Source: Rostratula benghalensis
Lineage: Eukaryota; Chordata; Aves; Charadriiformes; Rostratulidae
Assembly (NCBI GenBank): GCA_013399305.1
Contig: VXAI01000025.1
Location: 5,535,593-5,599,592 of the forward strand
Direction: 5' to 3'
DNA length: 64,000 nucleotides
Position 1 is the stretch's first letter, and each line of letters begins with the position of its first letter. The notes below the pieces were generated by a model, which worked only from the letters and a program-made list of their open reading frames with translations, was not told the DNA's origin and did no database searches. A program made the position numbers and the translations under genes. This document shows, in pieces, positions 36,621-50,400 of this stretch.

Positions 36621-37700
36621 AGCTTCTCTGTAAGTCGCCAGGACACATTTTTCCTGAATTTTGTTTACAGAAGAATAATGTGTGTTTTCTATTTCACTCG
36701 CGCCGTCGAGGGGAAGCCGCCCAGGTGCCAGCGAGGCGGCCGGGCGGGGTTTCCACCTCAGTCTCCCGGTGCGCTATGGCTGCCGGGCTGCGGAGCGGGA
36801 ATTTGTAGAATTTATTAGCCACGGCCAGGACCCGCAGGTGTAAGGAAATGCTCCCGGAGGTCAGGATCGTCTGCTGTCACCTCGGCGGGGTCAGGCGCTG
36901 GTGACAGGCAGGGGCAGTGTCAGGGGGCATCCGTCCGGCCATCCTGTATGGCTAATCCCGATTAAACAAAGCCCGGCTCCGGCGAGGTGCTGGGTCCCTG
37001 CTGAGCCACTCCTGTTCATTGCCCCGGGGGGGTTAAGGGCCTGATAGGGCAAGTTTAAGGGACAAATTACGGTTTTGAACCCCAAAAAGACAAGAGCGTG
37101 GATGCCCCCCGGGTGTAGTTGTGTTTCATCGTGCTGTGTAAATGATTGGTTTGAAACAAAGATATGTTTTTGGGTTTGTTTTTTTTTTGTTGTTTGTTAA
37201 ATTTCACACCTTGTTTCATGTTTAACATATTTAGAAAAGAATAATAATGTCACATTATAATTTAAAGGTGATCCACTGAGAGATTTATATTTTTTAAAAG
37301 CAAGTGTTTTGCTGTAAAACTCACGTGGCGTGGCATGTTGTTGTCAAGGGCTGTCAGGATCGGGTGTTTGTTCCAGTTGGATTGGTCCCATGAAGCTGCT
37401 TGTGCTCGGTTCAGCCGGAAAGTCGTGGAATTGCACCAAAAGAACTAGAGATGGCAAGAGTAGAATCCCTAATTTTGGTCTGCATCCCGAACAACAGTTT
37501 CAGTTTAATTCCTCTTAAGTTGAATTGAATTTCTTATGCTAAGTTATCAGTGCAGGAGCCTGCTTTCTGAGAAAGATTTCTCGTAGGAATTTCAGTAAGT
37601 GACAGATTTCACAGAACTGCCTAAATTTGGTAGACCAACTGAAGTAAGTCCTATCTTGCCATATAAAAATATATCAATAAAAATCACAGATCACGCTGAC
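36421..37700 (+). other. Candidate 3' UTR of the PPP1R3-like gene
   Basis: The GC-rich start gives way to AT-rich sequence from about 37,100. The first good AATAAA is at 37676-37681. No intron is evident. Confidence 0.4.
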
Positions 37701-40700
37701 TTCTGCCTTCAAAGGCATGTTTTAAGCATTTTCCTTTTTGAACTTGCTTTTTCAGGAGTTCAGCTGAATACAGGTTGTGCTGGTGCCAAATCTGGGTGCT
37801 AAATTTTCCAGGATTTAGGCATGTATGTGTTTGCAGAAGAGGGACCTCTACAAACAAAGCTTCTGCAAGTGGTAAAAACGATGTCGGTGTGATTTTTCTG
37901 ATTATGAAGGGCTGCAAGGTCAGACCTTTAATGTTTTGGATCTTCTGTGGATTGTTTAGGAATCAGATGTGACCTCTTAACCACTTTTTTTGTGTTCCTC
38001 GAAAAGGTTTAAGTGTCCTAACAAGTAATGTTGCGTTCTCATAGAACCTTTTGACTTTAATGGGAATCGAGAGCACTTTTGTCTCCTGAGGGTCTGGTTC
38101 AGTCAGAATAATTAAACTCAGAAATTCAGGGGAAAAAAGAAAGGGTCTGGAAGCTTTGTGGGAAAAGAGTATTTCACTTAATTTCCCTAGATCACTGCCT
38201 CACTGCTTCTGATGTAATAGCAATAATAGCAAGGCTACTTTCTGTAGTACTGGTAACTTGGTTTTATTTTCCCAGACAGTTTTCTAATCCCTGTGTTTTT
38301 AATGAAAACGGAATGTAAAAGAAAGGTAGTGTCAACATCTACTGAGCATTTTAGAGCATCAAGGCCCCGATCTTATAATAATGTAACCCTATGCATTGTT
38401 AATAGACACTTATAAAGCTAGAATTGCAGAACTAGCATCTTAAAATGCCTGTGGTATAGCAGATTGAGTGGCGAATGTGATAAAGAAACCCTAAGTGTCT
38501 TTTAGTTAAACTTTTTTTTTTTTTAATATATAAGAGCCTTAATACTGGAGAGAAGGAAAAGGACTTGTCTCCATTTGAAAGCACTTTGAAATCTGGTGGA
38601 AATATAGCCAAATGTCTCTTTACTGATGTGCTAGAGCTTTCCAAAACACTTTTTGCCTGTCCTTTTTTACCCAAATAGTGAACCAACAACTGTCACGTAA
38701 ATTGATGAAAATGCTTGGAGAAAAAAATAATTTCTGTGCAGTTTAGATCAATTGATTCTGCAACTTTGCTTATAAAGATTTCACAAGAGTTCCTGTTCAC
38801 TGTTTTAATGGCTTTAGAAACACGACTGGTGCTAAAACCATTTTTAACAGTGAATAACTCTAATCCTAGAACTTTATTTTTCCAGTGAATGGCAGTTTTC
38901 ATTGTTGTTTGATTACTGTAGCATTTGTGGGTCTCTAATTTAAAAATTGCTTTAAAATCTCTTTATAGCAATTGTAGGTTAAACTTAATTTGGAATAACT
39001 AAAATGGATGTACATACATCAAGTACACTAGCAAGTTATTGTATTACTTTTATTTTAAGTGAGATTGCTGCTGCTCTCACAAATTCTGTGGGCAGGGTAG
39101 GCTACAGGTTTATGATACTCTTCAGGTATTACTGCTCTTTGCTTTTTATTTATGGCCCTGTTTGTCAAATAATAAATCTGAATGTTTAACCTTCTGAGGG
39201 TGTAGCAGACCAGAAGGATGTCTCACAAAGCAGAGACCCCCGACCTTTCAAGCAGTTAAGCTTTTTGTCAACACTGCATCTCATGGGTAACTTTTTGGGC
39301 TTGAACTTGGTCGCAGATTATCAGTGATATATCTGCAAGTCCAGTAAAAAATATGGTCTTCTAGAAGCATTGCTAGATTGGTAAAGCCTGGGAAGGTAAG
39401 CTTGTGCCCCGTCAGCTTAGTCTAGAGAGTGAATGAAGTCTGTGGAAGAAGTTTGAGGTGTTTTAGTAGAAATTTATCAGTGGTATATGTCAAAGTTACA
39501 CTATTTTGATTACACATTTTTCACTTGTATCAGATAAATTGATTTCAAAGCAAGATTTATTCAGATTTCCAAAACCATGTTTGGTTGCATTGACTATTGA
39601 GTACTTTTTCCACTGGTAGCATTCATGTACAGTTTCCAGTTCTTTATCTTCAGTCTGATCTGGTCTCTGAATGACTTGCTAGAATCAGTGTGATATAGTA
39701 ATGAAAAAAAAAATCCCCCCTAAATAATTTATATAATATTTACATAAAGTATTATTTTGAGGAGACAAACCTATCTTGAAGAGGATAATTTTCAAGATGG
39801 TGGGACATAAATCATTTCAATGGGTGCAAGAGCCAAGAAACTTTTTAAAATCAAATTTCTAAAGAATATAGCTCCACAAAATAGACTTTCACAGGCAAAA
39901 TAAAATATTTGAAAATTTTTAAGCCAACCTTTTTTCTGGAAAAAAATGTAATCTCTGTATTTTTATTTGCATGACTAACACCCATGTCACCTTCCCTTCC
40001 CACTGATGCTGGAATGGTTTAGGAAATAACCCCGAGGTCATGTACTTCACTTTGAAGTGAATTAGTCCTTGCTTAGGTCCCTGCAGATGTAAAAATGTGT
40101 CTGTCACTCATTGTAGCTTTATGAAATGTGCCACGTTATTCCATGTGCAATGTAATATCCACTTTGTACAGTGAGTCAGATTGTACTGTGCGTCTGACAC
40201 ACGTTGATGTTTGCTGCTTCGCATTCAAACTGGTAGAGGTTTTGCATGTATTTCTTCTTTGCCTTTCATGGCAATATTTTTGAAGTCTACCCTAATTACT
40301 AGAAATCCTAACAGGGATCAGAACAATTAAGTGACTGTAAGCAGAATTGCAGGAGGTTAAACCTAGTACTATTTATTAGCGTAAAATCAGTAATGGAAAC
40401 GGTCCTCCTCATTTTCCATAAATGTACATTATTTCAGGCAAACTATTTTTTTTTCTCCTTTTACCATTTGCAAGTAACTTCTTGATGTGAATGTGTGTGC
40501 CTCAGTATCTCAGTAAACAACAGAATAATTGCACACTCTTTGTCTCAGCATATGTGAGGGGGAAAATGTTTCACTCGGATGAACAAATGTCTGCTCATGC
40601 GTGAGCATGATCTCTTAGTAGATACGTGAAATATTTTTCCATAGGGCCAACAGGCAAACATCTGCTAATTCTGTATTTTAATGTAAAGTAACCTACAGAA

Positions 40701-43700
40701 ACACACACAATCTGATTTTTAACATACTGTTGAATATATATTTGAATTTTTAACGTGCCTTTCAACACTTCCTAGGAAGAAATTTCATGCGCTCCTTAGC
40801 TCTCTCACCCAAAGTCTGATAATAACTTTGTCATTAAAATGAAATTTATACTAAAAATGTAACAATACATTCTAATTCCTGACACATTTTCAACTGTGCC
40901 AGAAATCCTCTGTCTGCAGCAGCCAGAATAATTTGGTAATATATTCCCTTATTAAAATGAAAGAAATTATAGCCAGAAATGTGTCTTCCTGGTATACCTC
41001 TACAATTATGTAGTTAAATAAAAAAAGGAAAACAACCCCAACTGTGACTATAGTTAATATAACAAGATACACTTATTGTAGATATTCACCTCTTGCACAG
41101 ATATTCTAAATATATATTCTATCCGAACCCAAAAGTTCTAGTTTTTTATGAAATCTATTTGTAGATTTAAGCTTTTACTGTTATTTATTTGATGCTGCAT
41201 AATGAATACCATTAAAACTTTTGGATGGATTTAATTTATCTGCACAGTTTATATCATGAGATAATAGTTGTTCAGTGTAAGGAATAACTGAAGAAAATGA
41301 CTCTCACCTTTGAATTATACTGCATGGCTTTTTGGCAAGTCATCAGTAATTTTGTCTCCTGTATGCACTTCGTGTGTACATCATTGCTGAGATAAGTATA
41401 TTTTTGAGCACTGAAATTAAGGCTTTTCAAGCCTAAATAGCTTAAGGTAGGAAGTAAATATAGTAATTTTTGTTGTAAAAATAGTAATTAATAAAACCCC
41501 TAGCCTTATGTAGAGCTGATCAATGTGTTTTAAAAATGGTAGATGGTGACAGTTTTTCAAAATGGAACCCGTTCAGAGAAAAGAACCCTGTTTGAACAGG
41601 AAGGTTTTCTCAGGCTTGGCTTGTATGAGAGAATGCCCTGGAATAGTGGAGTGGTAAGAGTGCTTCCTTAAATCAGTGCATGGACTTGAATGGAGGTCTT
41701 TCATGATCACAGTGAAGATTGAGCTACAAGACCACTTGCTGTCAGCTGTCCTGGTTCTTATTTGAGTTTTCTGTTGTTGAGAAAGGTTGGTTTTATTTTC
41801 ATGTAACATAGGAAAATTATTTTCCATTACATTACAGGAGAAATGTTTTCCTTTCAATTTTAGTTTTTTAATGTTAAACAATAGCATGCAGAATAAAATA
41901 TGCTTGAAATAACACATGCACTAGTGATTCCAAAGAATTATAGAGCTAAGAAAAATGTAAAATGTGAGATCTGCTTTTCTGAAAACGTATGTGATTTGAC
42001 TTAGTAAGGTTGGGAGAAAGTGCAAACATATTAATACCAGGGATTTCTTTCTATGCAATATTATGGTGTACCTGTTTGGGGGTTGGTGGGGGTTTTTTTA
42101 GGGATAAACTTGATTGGTGTAGTTGATGTATTGGTGTGTTGTGTATAGAATATTCTGTTAAAAGCATCATTAAGGAAACTGTGTGTCTTAAATAGTGGTG
42201 TGTCTTTAGGCTTTTGTTTTTTTGTCTAATCTGACATCACTAAATCATAATCATATCCTTTGAATAACAGTAACAAGACAATATGTCATAAAATTGCATA
42301 ATGAAGTCTCACACATTATTCTTTATCACCTTCTAGGTCAAGAAGTTGTGTCACTATTGTGAGTTCGAAAATTTTTGTATTTCTATATCTTAAAAATAAG
42401 CCAAATTGTACTATCCTTTTAAACTCAAAGAGCTAATATGTATGATTTTAAAGCTGATCAAAAGTTGTAAAACTAAAATTGGTTGGGAATACTCTCAAGT
42501 CCAGTTTCTAAACTGTGGTATAACAACTGCTTGTGTGTGTCTGGACCTGCACCCTGACATGAAGTTCATGCATTTTAAAGCTGACAGAGAATGAGCTCTG
42601 CCTGGGTGCAAAACCTGCCTACGTCTGGGCACCAATCCGTCTCGTAACGCAGGAAAATGACTGCTGGGACCAGAAATCACTGTTCTTGGGATGGTTTAAA
42701 CAAACCTTGCTCCTCTCTTCTGCTGTCACACAAATTATTTCTCACTGTCTGCGTACGACCGTGTTTTTATTACTGTTTCTTTGATTTACCTTGGGTTTGT
42801 TTAAAAAAAGAGAAAAATTTGTTTCTTAACTATATACTTAACCGGTCAATTACTTCTGGTTGTTGTTTCTTCTGCGATGTTTGTATTTCACCAAGTAATG
42901 TTTGTTTCTAATGTTTGTAAAAGTAATGTAGTAACACCAAAAGTTCAAAATCAACATTTTCTAATACTGCCTTGTGATTTACCTAGCCTTACAGTATTTC
43001 AATTTTCCACCAAACCCACAACTAGGCACCGGTTGTCACGATTATGAAAAATGCGTATTTATAGACCTGTAGCTTCTAGCTGTTATTAAAGATTAATGAT
43101 ACAAATTGTGAGCATGTGGTGAATATAAACCTTTTTTATTGTTGTTGTGGGTGGGTTTTTGTTTGTTTTTTATTTAATTGACAGACCATGAGTTGCTCTT
43201 CTGTCGAGGAGCTGAAACAGTTGTGTTCAGATTCATCCATAGTGCATGTACATTGTGATGCATCTGCCCACCTGGGGACAAGTACCTAATGCTTGGGCCA
43301 GGCTTTCCAGGCAGCGAGGATCTCTTCAGGCAGTTCCCCTGGAGAACATCCTCTGTGGAAGCTGCAGAGCATTGGGTTCTCTTGGTACCGGCTCTTCTGA
43401 GGTGCAGCCAGCTCTCAAGAGGACAGGATGGGGTTATCGGTGGGCGTAAACGTGTGTAGCTGTCTTTAGTCTTGTACTGTTAACTCCGTTTCAGGTGTAG
43501 TCTAGCAGTCTGTAGCTCAGAAAGGGCTGCCTGTCCCTCAACTCTCTCTTCACTCCTTCCCAGCTTTGCATCCTTACGGCCGCTAGCGCATTGAACCTTT
43601 CTCAAGTGCAGCTCAAGATTTAGCTGCCAAATGTCTGTGCTGGACAGTACAGAAACACCAGTCTTTCAGGAGAGGAAGGAAGGCTTTTCATACAGGGAAG

Positions 43701-44780
43701 ATAGGAGGTTTGTGAAAAGAACTGGGGCTTTTATTTTTTAAAAAATAACAGTCTAATTGTTGCAGTGCTGAAGGACTGGGAGGAAGGATTCTAAGCCCCG
43801 TGTGTATTCAGCAGTGGCTGCAGTCAGGCTGTTTCTTTAACCAGCACGTGCCTCTTCCTCCAGCGGTGATGCAGAATCAAAGCTCTCTAGGAACTGGCCA
43901 AATGAGATATAAGGACTATTCCAAATATTTTTTCTGTATTAATTGCTGAGTTCAAAACCTTTATTTCTTGAATTGTTATGATGCGCTAGTTCTCACAATC
44001 TTTTTACTGTAGACAGAATCTTATCTTACAACGCCTTGTCTTTATCTGACACTTTTAAAATCTTCTTTATAATACAGATAAAAGCCATATAGATAGCCAT
44101 AAGGAGGAAAAATGTTGCAAGTTTGTTCTTGTGTAATTAGTGCAATTTATTTTTCTGTATTCTTTTAGAAACATCCGCTTAGCTGTCTCATTAACAATAA
44201 TATTTTCACGTACTTCTTTGGAAGGGCAAAGTAATTAAAATTTACCCCTGACTTTTTTTTTTTTCTTCTTTTTTTTCTGGTTTAACTTCCGTCTAATCTT
44301 CTTGTTCAAGTAAAAATGAACTCTTAGCTCACATAAATTATAGAATCTAAAACTGCTTGCTTAAGGTGCAATTATATAAATATTAGACTGTAATCCTTAG
44401 AATAACAAAGTGTAATTTCTTTTCTCTTTGGTAAGGCATATGCTTTGAATTTAAAACTGCTGTTACACTTGAGTGATGCTGAAGTAATGAGATTACAGTT
44501 CTGGGTGAAGATTATAATGAAGTCTTAGTGCTCTAAAATTTAAAAAAGAATGGGTTTGCATTGCTCTTTAGTTTTGGATTAATTTTTCTTTTTTATGCTT
44601 ATACGGGACAAAATAGGACTACAGGAATTCATCTATTGATGAGAATTACATACATTAAAGAGTCTTATTAATGATGTGTTAAAATGTATGAGGTATTCAT
44701 ATAGTAGTACTGCTGATAATCATAACAACAATCTCTACTTCTTCACATCCCTCTCTGGGTTCTTCTGGGAATTTACTTTT
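37701..44780. other. AT-rich intergenic region
   Basis: About 7 kb with low GC and only short open frames, the longest being 114 codons on the minus strand near 41.6-41.9 kb with no recognisable domain. No gene, RNA gene or transposon is identified. Confidence 0.5.
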
Positions 44781-44794
44781 CCTGTAAATGCTTA

Positions 44795-45010
44795 GAGATG
44801 ACATCCAGGATAAGCTGTTCCATCACCTTTCCAGGAATAGAGGTGAGGCTGACCAAGGTCCACCTTCTTGAAGACAAGGGTGATGTTGGCTTTCCTCCAG
44901 TCCTCTGGCACCTCTCCTGTTCTCCATGACCTTTCAAAGTCCTCAGAGGATGACTGCTGCCTCTTCCTCGCCACTCCCTGTGGCAACAGGAGACACAAGG
45001 AGTCCCTTCT
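44795..45010 (-). mobile_element. CR1 LINE fragment (reverse transcriptase segment)
   Basis: Minus-strand translation reads SWRTGEVPEDWRKANITLVF followed by KK, a hallmark CR1 RT motif. It is truncated and frame-broken beyond that, so it is a 5'-truncated or internal remnant. Confidence 0.88.
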
Positions 45011-46910
45011 TGTACAGGGACAGGTGGGAAGGGGAAATAAAGGTTGTCTCCCCTACCTCTAAAGAGCAGTCCATTGTGAGACTGTTAAATTTCCTATTAG
45101 AAATATGACTTTAGATCCTGCAGGGGCACGCATCGAAGGAGCCTGTTGTCCTTCAGTTGCTCCTTAAATCTCTAGAAGATAGGGGAAGTAGACAAAATTC
45201 TTATTGTGGTTTTGAATGGCTGCATTTTCTTTGTTGTCCAACACATTTACCAGGTGCACCCGATGTAAGAAATGCCCCTTAGTCTAACAGAAAGCTGCAA
45301 AAATGTTTCAGTTGTAGATGAGGGTGATACAGTGTGGGAAAAAGAGCTGTGCAGCGATGATATTATGCTGACTTCAGCACTGTCCTTGCCTTACCAGTTG
45401 TGGCACAAGTGAGGGGTTGTCAGAACCAGCAGGAGTCACCAAGAACACTTAATTCTGTGCTGTTTTCTCTTCATCCAGACCCATGCAGCAAAGACGGGAG
45501 AGGGGCAATGGCTGAAAACCAAAGTACTCTTGAGTTTTAAGGAGGTGTGGACTCATTCTCCTGCCTTGTGGATTGATTTTTTTTTTGTGGTTGGAGAAAG
45601 GTACAAGTGCTGTACCTCCATTAAAATCCAGCTCTAAGCAAAACACATTCAATAGCATAAATAATTAAACGTTATAAACATCTGACAACTAAACCAGCCT
45701 AATAGTGGAGGATGTAGGGCTTTTGTACTGCATTAAAATAGATCGGGTCTGAAGTGCCTGAATTATGCTTTGTCAGGACACAATATTGTGAGGTAAAATC
45801 TAATCCCAATACCAAAGACTGAATTCCCCTGCCAAGGACTGTTCTGCAAAGGCTGTGTCTCGAGGACTGTGGGGAAAGTGGAGAAAATGACATTGAGGAA
45901 GGAGTGCTAAGCTGCTCTCAAAATGTGTGTGTGCCATCTGCAGCAAGTCTTGCTGGTAATTTACACTGATGGGCATTGACTTAATGGCTGGCATCATGTT
46001 TGGAACTTGGTAAAATCTCAGGCTGTCCGTGCACAGCCCTTCCCCACCAGGTAGAATTTCAGAGGTGCTGCAAGAAGGGGGAAGAGTAGATGGGGGCAGA
46101 AGAAAGTTAAGAGGATGGGTGCAACAACATTAGGTTTAAGTTAATTTCTTTGTAAGGAGTGTTTTTTAAACATCCTCAGTTGAGCAGGATGTGCTTAAAT
46201 ATTTTTTTTCCTGGTCTTGAAGCTGTCCCAAGAAATTAAATTATACCGAGGCTGAGGTGTCCCGGCCATGGCTTTTGGTGACCAAGCAGCTGAGCTAGAA
46301 ACCCAGGTGGATCTTGCTGCTTCACCTTGTCCCTCTGTTACCATCTGTAACGTTTTCAGTGCCACCCTGTGGAGAAATTACGCAGTGACTTGAAATTATT
46401 TCAATTGGCGCCTCACCCTTTGACAACCTGAAGCATTCCACCCACTGACGAACTCGTGCTATTAATTACTTATGCCTTGTTCTTAGGTTTTCTTCTCCTT
46501 CTCCAAAATCAGCAGTGGGTGCTGCAATTTCCTTTGCCTCTGGCTGTGTGATGACTCCCAGCATGAGGAGAGAAAAGCCATAAGTTCCCTTGGGGAGCTG
46601 AGGGTTGTTCAGGATTATGTATGTAATCTTGCCAGGACTGATGTTGATAAAAATCTTCAAAACTAAATGTGGATTGAAAAAAAAAAAATCAAATAATTGC
46701 AGCTGAAGTTACAGGAATACTTGGAGGACCTCTGCTCAGGCAGCGTCCATCAAACAAACAATGAAGAATACATTCTTTTGGCAGCATAATTTCAGTAGCT
46801 GAATGGATTGTAGAAAGATAGGAAAATACTTGCTCTGATAGAGATCATCTGGTCTAAAGAACTGCTGAACACCAGAGTGGCAGGTATAAAACCACACAAG
46901 ACACACCTAA
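45011..46910. other. Intergenic DNA right of the CR1 fragment
   Basis: No gene is recognised. Short open frames only. It ends at the probable GCSH poly(A) region. Confidence 0.5.
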
Positions 46911-46912
46911 AT

Positions 46913-47458
46913 TTTATTGTTCCCATTTTAAGAGGAACTGAGAAATTTATTAAATCACTTTAACATCATATAAAACCCTAAAAGAACTAGGGATGGGTAG
47001 GTTCTGGGTCCTTTTTAAGCAAAAGAACACCCATCCTCCAACTTACACACCCTGAAAGAAGGGTTGAATTCCATTTCAGATGTTTTCTCCACAAAGTTGT
47101 CCTTTATCCATACTCACATGTAACCTTATAAACTGCTTGTGCCGACTACTGAATTAGCTATTAAGGTTGTTGTAACAAATGTTGATTGTCAAATGAATCT
47201 TGGATTTTTGCAAATACATTTTTTCTTCCCAAAATATTATAGGTAACACCCTGAAGTCACATAAATCTGAGAACAGAATAAAACCCCCTTGTAGGTATGC
47301 AGACGTTAACCATTTTTACCACTGCAATTATTTATGGCCTTGTCAATGTGATCCTAAGTGGTATTTTTCAGGTTGCCAAAACTGGATATTCTGTGCTTTG
47401 CTGATTGATGACAAACTACACTGAAATATTTCATATGAATTTATTTCATTATTCCAGC
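46913..47458 (-). other. GCSH: GCSH 3' UTR candidate
   Basis: On the minus strand AATAAA occurs 14 bases past the stop (47445-47440), which may be too close, and again at 46918-46913. The latter gives a 3' UTR of about 0.55 kb, close to the length in mammals. Confidence 0.5.
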
Positions 47459-50400
47459 TTAGTCCTCAATGGATTTTATGTATCTCTCATAGGCATCTTC
47501 ATCCATCAGTTCATCAAGTTCAGCGGGGTTTTCCACGGTCATCTTCATCAGCCAACCTGTAATTAGGAATTTAAAAAAGAAAACCAGTTGCTAATATCCT
47601 ACAAGAAAGCCTTATTCGTGTTACTGCCTTAGGCAAGTACTCCCAGTAGGCAAACAAACACTGTAACACTAGTAGAGTCTCCAGGATTTCTTGTACAGGC
47701 AAACCAATGTTTCAATACTTTAAAAAAATAAACACTCTGTCATAAGAGATGGGGTTTTTGAGTCAGACATCAGCTGTCTAATTTAGTACTGTCTCTGATG
47801 GTGGCATTAAGGAGGCACAGCCCAGAAAGAGTACAAGAGCCTGACCTCTCTGTATCATGAGCTGCTACAAGACCGAAAAAGGAAATAGATTTAAATTCAA
47901 CCACTGTCTGTGTCTGAAAAGAACACATTGTAAAGCAGCTGTCAGCAAAGACACAACTACAATAACTCTTTCATATTAAATTTTACTGGGCTTGAACTGT
48001 ATTCAATATGCTCCATTTAAGTTTCTACACCATTAGACTGGAAGAACTAGGGATTGCAGAGCCCTTTGTGGTAGCAAGAATCCAGGTGTCATTCATTACT
48101 GAAAGCTAAAAATGGCACCTTACCATCTTGATAACAAGATTTATTGACGAGGCCCGGATTATCTGCAAGAGCAGCATTAACCTCAGTCACTTCTCCTGAG
48201 AGAGGAGAGTAGAGTTCACTAGCAGCTTTCACACTTTCCAGAGCTCCAAACTCATCTGAAACACAGAAAATGATTGAATGCTTTTAAGAGGAAAATAGAA
48301 AGTGCTTTAGGTTTTTTAGTGAGACATTCTGATGCTGACCTAGGCATTAAAACAGTGTTTTGAGCTTGAGGAAGGAAAACTGTTAAAGAGACTGAAGTAA
48401 CCAACTTTATGACAGTGATCAGTAGTATTACATTTGGTGCTTATGCTCCTGAATTATTCTGGGGAATATTCTGGGAATTTTTCTTCGGAAACATTATCAA
48501 GCATTACGTTTGCGCTCACTGGAAAACACACATTAGGATTCAGAATACATCTTAGTATTCAGAAGCACTGCACGGGAATCACCCAGCAGCTCTTCCTTTT
48601 TTCCTGTTTTGTAGGCAGCTGTGGAAATGGTGCCTGGAGCAACCTTACTCCAGAGTAACTCTAAGCCACAAGGAAAGAAGGCAGAGGCCAGAGGAAAAGG
48701 GAGCACATAGGCATCAGCACAAGGAATCAGAGAACAACATGTTCTGGGAAAGCCTGGAATTAGGCTAAGGCCAGAATGGGTAGAAAAGAACTAAATGGAA
48801 ATTAAATTCCTTCAGATAAAATAAAACTACAAGTTGCTTAATTAAAACCCTAAACAGAAAGACCTTTTTGTCTAACATTCACCATTCAATGTGGTATAAT
48901 ACATTTGGCCAAACCCGTTCAATATAAACCTATTCCACGAGAAGGATGGCAAAATAAAGGAAAGGCCTGCTACTCAGTAAATCTACATTCTTTTTCTGCA
49001 ATGGCTGAAGCAAATGACAATCTTTTCTTCATTTACTAGCGAGACAGCTCTCCAGGGATAGGCTTTTCCTTTTTACCCGTTAATGCTCACTCTTCTTTAA
49101 GAATGTAACAATTCGTATGTCACTAAGGAGCAAAAACCTATGATTACAGTCGATACCCCAAAATTACTGGGTCTGTGTATCCACAGAAAAATCAAGCTTG
49201 ATATCAATTAGGTGTTTTGCATCATGCAACTAATGAAATGCGTAACTGCAGAAATACACAGGAGCCAGCTTAAACACTAGCAAGTCCAGATCAAAGTATA
49301 AATATTGCAAAAAACCAAATAAAATTATTACAAAAGATGTTTCAAATATCTGGTTTTAAATACATGTCTTCAGTTTAATGAGCAGGTCCTTTCTGCTACC
49401 ATACATGCTCTGACAGTGAGAAATTTATAATGGTATTAATGAACAAAGATTAATTCATAAAATTCATCTTTGCAAAGGGAAACTGGGATGAGTAGAATAA
49501 TTACTTCAAATTACTTCATTAGAAATTACAGCTGAAACTTACCATGTTTACTCAATTTTGTCCCAATTTCTGGAAGACTACAGTAAACAACGTCTCCTAA
49601 TGCTTCCTTAAAAGAAAAACAAAGTATCAAAGCATACATAAAAGAAACTATACACAGGAGAGATCTGATACAGTAACTCTAGTATCTGTATATAAGCAAC
49701 ATCTGCCTGGAAATTTAGTTCTCATTCTTTAAGGAGTGCATATGTTTCACTTTTTCTTTTTAAACATTTAACTTTAAAACCTGTTTGGTTGTCATGTCCC
49801 AAATGTGCTATTATTGTTCATCTATGACAGCATTAATAACCCTCAGGCTCAGTTATAAGGTTTCTGTACAAACTTCTTCAGGCAGAATAAGAACAAATAT
49901 CTGATGATTTTCTAAGCATCAGCTGGAGCAGTAACTGTTTTAAAGGACAGTGTTCCCAATGATTTGAGAGAATTATCTTTTTATTACCAAGCAGAGAGGA
50001 TTTACTTCCAATGCAATGATTCCTCCCCAGAGAGATGGACAACTGGAGAGCTGTCAGTGTACAGTTTGTCCTTACTGACTTCATAAGGAGCCTCACCACC
50101 ATAAGAATTGGCTCAAGCAGAACAGGCTTCTGCCTCTTCACCTAGAGATGTATTCTATCTCACAAAAGACCTGGGATCTTACAGAGCATTAGTGGTATTT
50201 ACAGAAAACTCGTATTACAGGAAATGCTGCTTGTCCTAAGAAACACTAATTCCATTTCATTGGTAGCTTTTCACATTAGATTTTCTTAAGTTTCACATGC
50301 AGTGAATCTCCATCCTGAATTTGTCTGTGACTTATTCCAATCTAGTACTTGCATGAGAACAAAACAAAAGAAAAAAAAATCCAAAGTAATTTTGATCCTA

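Noticed and set aside
44230..44290. Long pyrimidine/T tract considered as a retroposon tail
   Set aside because: No retroposon body or target duplication on either side. It is plain low complexity.
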